DNA of 40,129 bases from an uncultured Aquincola sp. (lineage in GTDB: Bacteria; Pseudomonadota; Gammaproteobacteria; Burkholderiales; Burkholderiaceae), in assembly GCA_937883885.1 (NCBI GenBank), contig CAKZXL010000032.1, positions 1 to 40,129 of the forward strand, read 5' to 3'. Below are positions 21,072 through 26,728 of this stretch, piece after piece. The translations under genes were made by a program, and so were the position numbers. Below the pieces are notes generated by a model, which did no database searches, had not been told where the DNA came from, and saw only the letters and a program-made list of their open reading frames with translations. Every line of letters begins with the position of its first letter. Positions within the stretch are counted from its first letter, which is position 1.

Positions 21072-21936
21072 ACCGAGCACCGCCAGCTCCATTTGCAGGC
21101 CTGCGCTTCGCTATCACGGTGGAAAGTTCCGGCTGGCCCCGTGGCTCATGCAGTTCTTCCCGCCCCACGGCTGCTACGTGGAGCCGTTTGGCGGTGCGGC
21201 CGGCGTGCTGCTGCGCAAGCCGCGCGTGTACGCCGAGGTCTATAACGACCTCGACGCAGAGGTCGTCAACTTTTTCCGCGTGCTGCGCGACCCGGTGCTG
21301 CGCCAGGACCTGATCCACGCCTGCCGGCTGACACCCTACGCCCGCGATGAGTTCGACTTGGCGTATGAGCCCACCGACGACCCGCTGGAGCGCGCGCGCC
21401 GCACCTGCGTGCGGGCGGCCATGGGCTTCGGCAGCGCAGGCGCCACCAAGGCCACCACGGGCTTTCGCACCGACACGCGCCGCAAGTACGGCACGGCCCA
21501 GCACAACTGGGCCGACTACCCCGAGGCGCTGGCCAGCATCGGCGAGCGCTTCACCGGCGTGCTGATCGAGCACCGTGACGCGATCGAGGTGATCCAGTCG
21601 CACGACGGCCACGACACGCTGTTTTTCGTGGACCCGCCCTACGTGCACGAGACCCGGCACATGCGCAACAAGGGCGGCTACCGCCACGAGCTGGACGACG
21701 ACGGCCACCGCCGGCTGCTGCAGGCGCTGCAGGCCGTCGACGGCATGGTGGTGCTATGCGGCTACCCCCACCCGCTCTACGACGAGGGCCTGCCCGGCTG
21801 GCAGCGCCACGAGACCACGGCCCGCATCAGCGGCGGCCGCGGCACCTCACTGCGCACCGAGGTGGCCTGGATCAACCCTGCCTGCCGCGCCGCGCTGGCC
21901 AGCGCGCGCGGCGACCTGTTTGCGCAGCGGCCGTGA
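21064..21936 (+). CDS. DNA adenine methylase, Dam-like (D12 class)
   Basis: The protein has 290 residues. The AdoMet motif is CYVEPFGGAAGVLL, preceded by the substrate-side LRYHGGKFRLAPWL. The catalytic motif IV is FFVDPPY. The target domain lies between them. No restriction enzyme gene is nearby, so it is a solitary methylase. Likely uses are protection against host restriction or marking DNA for regulation; target sequence not predictable (Dam relatives methylate GATC or variants). ATG 21064 overlaps the preceding gene by 8 bases; ATG 21055 is possible. The stop overlaps the next GTG. Confidence 0.92.
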   Translation: MAEPSTASSICRPALRYHGGKFRLAPWLMQFFPPHGCYVEPFGGAAGVLLRKPRVYAEVYNDLDAEVVNFFRVLRDPVLRQDLIHACRLTPYARDEFDLAYEPTDDPLERARRTCVRAAMGFGSAGATKATTGFRTDTRRKYGTAQHNWADYPEALASIGERFTGVLIEHRDAIEVIQSHDGHDTLFFVDPPYVHETRHMRNKGGYRHELDDDGHRRLLQALQAVDGMVVLCGYPHPLYDEGLPGWQRHETTARISGGRGTSLRTEVAWINPACRAALASARGDLFAQRP

Positions 21937-22370
21937 TCCCCCTGCCCCGCCTCATCCGCAAGCGCGATGCGCCGGCCTACCTGGGGATGGACCCCAACCG
22001 CTTCGACGCGGAGGTGCGGCCCAGCCTCACCGAAATCCCCATCGGCGATCGCGGCCTGGCCTTCGATCGCCTTGAGCTCGACGCATGGGCCGACGCGTAT
22101 ATTGCCGCGCGTGGGCGCCCTGGTCGCAACAAGAAAGGAGCCCAACCATGCGAACCAGGACGAAAGGCATCCAGCTGCTCGACAGCGGGGAACGCCTCGT
22201 CGACAAGCAACACCGCGGTGAGCGGATCTTCGAGCGGCTCGGCCATGCCTCCCAAGATGAGGCGGAAGCGTGGCTGCGAGCACGGCAGTCCGAGATCGAC
22301 GCCCGGCAAGCTGACGCCGTACGAGCAGGCGATGCTCAGCTGTTCGCAAGCGCTGCAAGAAAGTACCTGA
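21933..22370 (+). CDS. Excisionase-like helix-turn-helix protein overlapping int
   Basis: GTG 21933 overlaps the methylase stop. Residues 1-70 (IPLPRLIRKRDAPAYLGMDPNRFDAEVRPSLTEIP, then LAFDRLELDAWADAYIAARG) are the AlpA/excisionase type of small helix-turn-helix protein that sits before int in many temperate phages. The frame stays open for another ~75 residues, covering the first 223 bases of int with Ser/Thr/Gly-rich low-complexity protein. Similar overlaps occur in related phages, but part of the tail may be meaningless read-through. It probably steers integration versus excision or represses int. Confidence 0.68.
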   Translation: MIPLPRLIRKRDAPAYLGMDPNRFDAEVRPSLTEIPIGDRGLAFDRLELDAWADAYIAARGRPGRNKKGAQPCEPGRKASSCSTAGNASSTSNTAVSGSSSGSAMPPKMRRKRGCEHGSPRSTPGKLTPYEQAMLSCSQALQEST

Positions 22371-23338
22371 CCGAGCTGGCGGCCCAAGCCGACGTGCGCA
22401 CGCTGGACACCATCAGCGGGCACGTGGTGCTGCTCAACCGCTGGGTCGGCACGGTGCCGCTGGGCAGCGTGTGCAACGACAGCTTTGCCGCGTTCAAGGC
22501 CGACCGCCTGGCCGGGCGCAACCCGGACGGCACGCCGGCGATGCGTGGCCAGGGCGACAAGGCCCGGCCCGCCGGCGGTGTGTCGCCGACGACGGTGAAT
22601 CGCTCGCTCGAAGTGGCCCGCACCATCCTCAACAGGGCGGCGCGGGTGTGGCGCACGTCGGAGGGGCGGCCCTGGCTGGGCGCGTCACCGCTGATCGAGA
22701 TGCTGGACGAGAAGGCCACGAAGCGGCAGCCGTACCCGATCACCTGGTCGCAGCAGGCCGAGCTGGTGAAGCAGCTGCCGCCGCACCTGCAGCGCATGGT
22801 CATCTTCGCCCTGAACACAGGCGCGCGCGACGAGAACGTGTGCGGCCTGCGGTGGGCGTGGGAACGGCCGGTGCCGGAGGTGGGGCGCAGCGTCTTCGTC
22901 ATCCCAGCCGCCGAGTTCAAGAGCAAGCGTGCGCACGTCTTGATCCTGAATGACGCGGCTTGGCGGATCGTGGAGCAGTGCCGTGGCCAGCACGATGACT
23001 TTGTTTTCGTCTACCGCCGGGAGCGGGTCACCAACACCCACGAGGAGCCGGTGATGCCCTACAGGCGTGTGCAGACGATGAACAACACGGCTTTTCAGAC
23101 CGCGCGCGAGGCGGCCGGCCTGGCCAAGGTGCGTGTGCACGACCTGCGGCACACCTTCGGCCAGCGGCTGCGTGACGCCGGCGTGAGTGAAGAAGACCGG
23201 GCGCTGCTGCTCGGCCACGTGATCGACGGGATGCCGCAGCACTACGCTTCGGCTACCGTCGCTCGCCTGGTCGAAGCCGCCAACCAGGTGGCGCAGACCA
23301 TCGACCGGACGACGCTGCTGCGGGTGGTCAACGGCTGA
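22148..23338 (+). CDS. int: Tyrosine-family site-specific integrase
   Basis: The protein has 396 residues. An N-terminal arm-binding region (RTKGIQLLDSGERLVDKQHRG) is followed by a core-binding helical domain (~60-160) and the catalytic domain. The catalytic set is Arg in NTGARDENVCGLRW, Lys in the AEFKSKRAHVLIL turn, HDLRHTFGQRLRDAG (H-x-x-R), the LLGH His, and Tyr in MPQHYASATVARL. AAGGAG lies 8 bases before ATG 22148, which decides the start. attP follows directly. It is the last gene of the operon, with probable control by the small helix-turn-helix protein it overlaps. Confidence 0.95.
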   Translation: MRTRTKGIQLLDSGERLVDKQHRGERIFERLGHASQDEAEAWLRARQSEIDARQADAVRAGDAQLFASAARKYLTELAAQADVRTLDTISGHVVLLNRWVGTVPLGSVCNDSFAAFKADRLAGRNPDGTPAMRGQGDKARPAGGVSPTTVNRSLEVARTILNRAARVWRTSEGRPWLGASPLIEMLDEKATKRQPYPITWSQQAELVKQLPPHLQRMVIFALNTGARDENVCGLRWAWERPVPEVGRSVFVIPAAEFKSKRAHVLILNDAAWRIVEQCRGQHDDFVFVYRRERVTNTHEEPVMPYRRVQTMNNTAFQTAREAAGLAKVRVHDLRHTFGQRLRDAGVSEEDRALLLGHVIDGMPQHYASATVARLVEAANQVAQTIDRTTLLRVVNG

Positions 23339-23348
23339 AGGGCCGGAG

Positions 23349-23370
23349 AACTCACGCAGCGAGTCACGCA
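23349..23370 (+). repeat. Arm-type integrase site candidates, int side
   Basis: AACTCACGCA (23349-23358) and GAGTCACGCA (23361-23370) are tandem copies of a motif that reappears on the other side of the attP core. Paired short repeats flanking the core are the hallmark of integrase arm sites. Confidence 0.6.
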
Positions 23371-23409
23371 AAAGAAAAACGCCTTAGACGTTTGACCGTC
23401 TAAGGCGTT
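23371..23409 (-). terminator. Strong terminator downstream of the attP tRNA fragment (minus strand)
   Basis: AACGCCTTAGACG (23378-23390) pairs with CGTCTAAGGCGTT (23397-23409), a perfect 13-bp stem with a 6-base loop. On the minus strand it is followed by TTTTTCTTT. It would end RNA from the restored tRNA gene in a lysogen, and would also stop late minus-strand RNA before int. Between it and the tRNA lies CAGAAC-GAT-GTTCTG (23414-23428). Confidence 0.88.
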
Positions 23410-23426
23410 GATTCAGAACGATGTTC

Positions 23427-23473
23427 TGGTGCGGCTGGCAGGATTCGAACCCACGACCCCTTGGTTCGTAGCC
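23427..23473 (-). other. attP core: 3' part of tRNA-Arg(ACG)
   Basis: Read on the minus strand, the 47 bases contain the anticodon loop CTACGAA (anticodon ACG), the right anticodon stem, variable region, T-arm (GTGGGTTCGAATCCTGCC) and acceptor end AGCCGCACCA with the CCA encoded. Upstream of GGC the match to a tRNA ends. It follows int directly, so integration into the host tRNA-Arg gene would restore the full tRNA. It is not a functional tRNA gene on its own. Confidence 0.92.
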
Positions 23474-23563
23474 CGCGACACCTGCAACGATCCCAGGAAA
23501 ATCAACGACTTAGCGGCACCCACAACCGTCCAAGTACATCAACGCCACGGCAGGCGCACAGAC

Positions 23564-23584
23564 AACTTACGCAGAACTCACGCA
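23564..23584 (+). repeat. Arm-type integrase site candidates, distal side
   Basis: AACTTACGCA (23564-23573) and AACTCACGCA (23575-23584) repeat the motif found at 23349. A related GTGACGCATG follows at 23586. The rest of 23474-23665 is non-coding and holds only the cargo gene promoter. Confidence 0.6.
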
Positions 23585-23613
23585 CGTGACGCATGTGCAT
23601 CGACTGCGCACGA

Positions 23614-23643
23614 TTGTGACGCTAAGGACATGCAACTTATGCT
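23614..23643 (+). promoter_or_regulatory. Candidate promoter of the cargo gene
   Basis: TTGTGA (23614-23619) and TATGCT (23638-23643) lie 18 bases apart, each matching consensus at four of six positions, and 23 bases before the ATG. A private promoter is usual for prophage cargo genes. Confidence 0.4.
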
Positions 23644-23665
23644 GGGGGCCTCAACTGGAGCCCGA

Positions 23666-24478
23666 ATGAATACGTCTTCCGAGCGCCCACGACCTACGCC
23701 TGCAGATCTTGCGAAGCCGGTCACTGCTGAGAACATCAGATTCCCGACGCTAGAACTAGCCAGGTTGGCCGACTTGCCATACCAGGTCCCAAAGTTCACG
23801 ATCGAGTACTATTTTGCAGTTGGAGCCATCGTATTGTCTTGGTCCGTCGTAGATGGAAACTTTCAGGTTCTAGGCGCTTGGCTAAATGACATGGCAGGCG
23901 ACCCCGCTGGGGCGGAATTGCTTGCGTCAAACAAGTTCGACAAGAAGGTGAAACTTGCGCAGACGCTCGCCAATAAACTATGGTCAGCGGAACCCGAGGT
24001 TCTCAGCCTTGTGGAGGGAACACTTGCGGAGGTGAAAGAACTCGCGCAGCTGCGCAACATTCTCGTCCATGGACACCAAGACTTTGCAATGTTTGTGAGA
24101 GACGACAAGACCGTAACTCACAAAATGCAAGTCACGGGCCGGTACAACCACACTAAGCAGACGCTTGATTTCGATCTCAATCGCCTCGCGGACCTTCGGT
24201 ACAGGATGATGCACGCCGCAGGAATTATCAACGAAATTTTGCGGGGACGATTGCCGCCAACGGTATCCGAGGATGAGAGAACTCGGCATCGCGAGAAACT
24301 AATAGCGAAAGCGCCAAAATTTCCGCCCATCCGTGGTCGCAGCGCTTATGAAGCAGGCGTACGGATAGAAACGCGGGCCGTGCACATATCTAAGACCGGA
24401 GAAGTCATTCGAGGCGCCCCTGTGCACCCTGACGATTTAAAGAAACTTGACTTAAAGTGGGACGAAGAACGAACTTGA
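23666..24478 (+). CDS. HEPN-like cargo protein (270 aa)
   Basis: The protein has a helical core, residues ~45-220: EYYFAVGAIVLSWSVVDGNFQVLGAWLND, then KVKLAQTLANKLW, AEVKELAQLRNILVHGHQDF and LADLRYRMMHAAGIINEIL. RNILVHG (130-136) fits the Rx4H motif of HEPN domains (Arg130, His135), many of which are RNases in toxin and phage-defence systems. The C-terminal ~60 residues are basic. The gene is clearly poorer in GC than the rest of the genome, has TGGAG before ATG 23666, and stands alone between attP and the end of the late operon, all signs of a transferred cargo gene. Superinfection exclusion or host defence is a reasonable guess. Some HEPN-like helical proteins have no nuclease activity. Confidence 0.75.
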   Translation: MNTSSERPRPTPADLAKPVTAENIRFPTLELARLADLPYQVPKFTIEYYFAVGAIVLSWSVVDGNFQVLGAWLNDMAGDPAGAELLASNKFDKKVKLAQTLANKLWSAEPEVLSLVEGTLAEVKELAQLRNILVHGHQDFAMFVRDDKTVTHKMQVTGRYNHTKQTLDFDLNRLADLRYRMMHAAGIINEILRGRLPPTVSEDERTRHREKLIAKAPKFPPIRGRSAYEAGVRIETRAVHISKTGEVIRGAPVHPDDLKKLDLKWDEERT

Positions 24479-24513
24479 ATAGCTTCGCTGCTGGTTAAAT
24501 TTGCAACCTCGGC

Positions 24514-24789
24514 TCAATCTCCAGAAAGAAAACACAGAGCTCGCACGCCCGCCGCACACCCACACTTCCGGTACTGCACCGACGTATCGATCAGCGCCTG
24601 CGCGGTCGCGCCGAAGCTGTCATCGGTCAGCGGCTGCAGCGGCGGGCAGGCTGCCAGCACCAGCGGCCGCGGCTGGATCTCCGGTGCGGGCTTCGTTGAT
24701 GCTGCGCAGGACGCGAGGGTCATGGCGGCAATCGCTGTACACAGGCACCTCACGGATGACCGTATCGGCCTGCTGGCGGATGGTGACAT
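24514..24789 (-). CDS. Outer-membrane spanin lipoprotein (Rz1-like)
   Basis: It lies in another frame overlapping the 3' half of the Rz-like gene and runs 106 bases past it. It starts MSPSASRPIRSSVRCLCTAI, with a basic start, a hydrophobic stretch and lipobox LASC (lipidated Cys28). A Pro-rich mature part follows (KPAPEIQPRPLVLAACPPLQPL), typical of Rz1. Rz and Rz1 together fuse the inner and outer membranes at the end of lysis. The ATG at 24789 is chosen for its complete signal; a GTG at the VRCLC position is possible. Confidence 0.82.
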   Translation of the reverse strand: MSPSASRPIRSSVRCLCTAIAAMTLASCAASTKPAPEIQPRPLVLAACPPLQPLTDDSFGATAQALIDTSVQYRKCGCAAGVRALCFLSGD

Positions 24790-24985
24790 GGCGCACCTCG
24801 ATCTTGCTGATGGCCGTGCCGGCCGTCTGTTCCATGGCCTCGCGCGCTTCGCGCACCAGGCGTTCTTCACGCGCCGCGGCGGATTCAGCCGCGGCCTCGC
24901 CGGCACGCTGGCCAGCGGCATAGGTGGCCGCCAGGATGGCCACCGCGGCGATGGCGCCGGCGGCCGCGCGGCCGGCGCCGATCAC
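24620..24985 (-). CDS. Inner-membrane spanin (Rz-like)
   Basis: This 121-residue protein begins at GTG 24985, which overlaps the stop of the lytic enzyme gene (GTGA). An N-terminal membrane anchor (AGAIAAVAILAATYAAGQ) is followed by a long charged helix (AAESAAAREERLVREAREAMEQ) and a periplasmic part with DTVIREVPVYSDCRHDPRVLRSINEA. That last pattern is frequent in phage Rz proteins. It works with the overlapping Rz1-like lipoprotein. Longer reading upstream to 25120 would be inside the lytic enzyme gene and is not supported. Confidence 0.85.
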   Translation of the reverse strand: MIGAGRAAAGAIAAVAILAATYAAGQRAGEAAAESAAAREERLVREAREAMEQTAGTAISKIEVRHVTIRQQADTVIREVPVYSDCRHDPRVLRSINEARTGDPAAAAGAGSLPAAAAADR

Positions 24986-25923
24986 AGCAGCCCCGCGTAC
25001 TTGGGGGCCCTCACCTGCAGCACGTCGACCACGTGGTGCCTGTTGATGTCGCAGGCACTGCGGCCTGCGTAGAGCGGCTCCCGGCTCTTCAGGCACTGCC
25101 GCTCGACGTGGCCCCACCATCGGCCCGGGTCACACGCCGCGGTGAGCTGACAGGCCCGGCGTTCGCGCTGCAGGCCGGCCAGGCCACCGTTGTAGGCCGC
25201 ATCGGCCATGGCCAGGCGCTCCATGGCGCTGGCCACGCCGGCCAGCGCCCGGTAGTTGCCACGCGACTGCAGCACCAGTGCACGCATCTGCAGATCGGGC
25301 CGGCCGTAGATGGTCGACCAATCCAGCTCGCGCAGCGCCGGGTGCTGCTGGCGCAGCTCGGCCAGCGCGTCGAAGCGCAGCGTGCCATCGGGCCGCCAGG
25401 CGCGCGTGAGCTGGCCCAGGCCTGCCCCCTCTTCGCGCGCGCTGCGCAGCCTAGCGGTGGGTGACCAGCAGCGGGGGTGGGTGAGCGTGATGCAGCTTTC
25501 ATGCTCGATCAGCCCCGGCAGGTACTCGCGCAGCGGCACGTCGGGCCAGCCGCGGTCGATCTCAGCGGCGAGCACCGGCAGCTGGGCCAGCGCCTGCGGC
25601 GGCACACCGGCGGCATGCGCCGCACGGCCGAACAGGCCCAGCAGCCCGTTGGTGACGATGGCCAGCGCCACCAGCGCCAGGCCGGCGCCGATGGGGTGCT
25701 TGCGCGCCTCGGCAAACAGGCCGCGGGCATTGGCCTCTGGGTAGTCGTGCAGCGCCTTGCGCGACCAGTGAGTGAAAAGCACCGCGATGAGCGGCGTGGC
25801 CAGCGTGAGGAACAGCATGGCCGTGGACAGGCCATGGTCGGGGTCGGTGAGGTACAGGGCAGCCCCCACCACCGCGGTGCCGCCCAGCGTGAACAGGTGT
25901 CGGAAACGGATGCGCATGATCAT
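24982..25923 (-). CDS. Holin-like membrane domain fused to lytic transglycosylase
   Basis: Residues 1-100 contain three hydrophobic spans (about 11-26, 33-51 and 76-98), the topology of a class I holin or at least of a membrane anchor. Residues 110-313 are a soluble SLT-type lytic transglycosylase: catalytic Glu142 in LIEHESC (the ES motif), GAGLGQL at 166-172 and AYNGG at 243-247, with extra Cys residues (C144, C152 and C-terminal ones) that may make disulfides. It cuts the peptidoglycan glycan strand. Phage lytic enzymes usually are separate from the holin. Its start overlaps the small membrane protein stop (TGATG), and its end overlaps the spanin start, so the lysis genes form one coupled block. 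Confidence 0.85.
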   Translation of the reverse strand: MIMRIRFRHLFTLGGTAVVGAALYLTDPDHGLSTAMLFLTLATPLIAVLFTHWSRKALHDYPEANARGLFAEARKHPIGAGLALVALAIVTNGLLGLFGRAAHAAGVPPQALAQLPVLAAEIDRGWPDVPLREYLPGLIEHESCITLTHPRCWSPTARLRSAREEGAGLGQLTRAWRPDGTLRFDALAELRQQHPALRELDWSTIYGRPDLQMRALVLQSRGNYRALAGVASAMERLAMADAAYNGGLAGLQRERRACQLTAACDPGRWWGHVERQCLKSREPLYAGRSACDINRHHVVDVLQVRAPKYAGLL

Positions 25924-26171
25924 CAGCCCTTGAACAGTTGTCTAATCAACTCGAACTTGATGCCGCCCCACAGCAGCACCGCCATGAGCACCCACATGGC
26001 CAGGCGGCGCAGGCCGCGGCCCAGGGCGCGGTCTACGACGCCGCTCCATGCATCGGTGATCTGTTCGACCGTGCGCTTGTCGCTGATGCGGCACACGAAG
26101 CGGTCGACGATGCGGTCGACGTCCTCATCGGTCAGCGCGTGCGGGCGCGCGTCTTCATCCGCCATGGGCAT
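25923..26171 (-). CDS. Small membrane protein of the lysis cassette (82 aa)
   Basis: An acidic helical N-terminus (ADEDARPHALTDEDVDRIVDRFV) is followed by one transmembrane span (RRLAMWVLMAVLLWGGIKFELIRQLF). GAGGAG lies 7 bases before the ATG. The plan, a soluble amphipathic part and a C-terminal anchor, recalls XhlA-like hemolysin and antiholin partners. It directly precedes the membrane-anchored transglycosylase and may form or regulate the lysis pore with it. Confidence 0.72.
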   Translation of the reverse strand: MPMADEDARPHALTDEDVDRIVDRFVCRISDKRTVEQITDAWSGVVDRALGRGLRRLAMWVLMAVLLWGGIKFELIRQLFKG

Positions 26172-26210
26172 GGCGATCTCCTCTCTGGTGGTGGTGATGG
26201 TGGGTGGCCG

Positions 26211-26726
26211 TCAGGGCCAGGTGATCGCGTCCAGCTCGGCTTGGCTGCTGGCCAGCTCGATGGCCTGGCGCACGGCGCGCAGCTGCTGCAGGGCCGCTTC
26301 GGTCTGCTGCAGGGGCACCAGCGCGGCTTGTGGCACCGGCTGACCGCTGGCCAGCGCCATGGCGGCTTCGCTGGCGGGGCGGGTGCGGCGGGCCTCTTGC
26401 TCGGCGATGAGATTGTTCACGCCCTGCAGCTGGTCGCGCTTGTGGCCGGCCAGCGTGCGCGTGGCACGCCAGCGCCAGGCGTATGCATCCCACTGCCAGG
26501 CGGTGTACTCATCGCCCGCCGGCGCCGGCGGCACGAACTCTTCGAGCTGCGGCGCTTCGCTGGCGCGGGTGGCTTCCGTGACGCGGTAGCGCAGATGATC
26601 CACGCTGCCGAGGTACACGCGGAAGCCCTCTTCCACCAGCGGATGGGTGTCGATCTGGGGACCGCTGAACACCATGCCGTGAAAGCGCCCAGTGACCGGA
26701 TCAAAGAAACTGTAGGGTCCGGTCAT
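26211..26726 (-). CDS. Tail-fibre-associated protein / chaperone candidate (171 aa)
   Basis: It begins MTGPYSFFDPVTGRFHGMVFSG, an N-terminus common in small proteins encoded after J-type tail genes. Residues ~75-110 include AWQWDAYAWRWRATRTLAGHKRDQLQGVNNLIAEQEARR, the DWxWNxxxxxWxxxR-type region with helix of tail-fibre assembly relatives. The C-terminal helices have a repeated Gln/Ala pattern and end ELDAITWP. It starts 3 bases after the J stop, so it should act on the same fibre or form part of its tip. The exact role is unproven. Confidence 0.65.
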   Translation of the reverse strand: MTGPYSFFDPVTGRFHGMVFSGPQIDTHPLVEEGFRVYLGSVDHLRYRVTEATRASEAPQLEEFVPPAPAGDEYTAWQWDAYAWRWRATRTLAGHKRDQLQGVNNLIAEQEARRTRPASEAAMALASGQPVPQAALVPLQQTEAALQQLRAVRQAIELASSQAELDAITWP

Positions 26727-26728
26727 AG

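Noticed and set aside
23427..23473. A complete tRNA gene
   Set aside because: Only the 3' part from the anticodon loop on is present; there is no D-arm or 5' acceptor strand upstream on the minus strand. It is an attP core.
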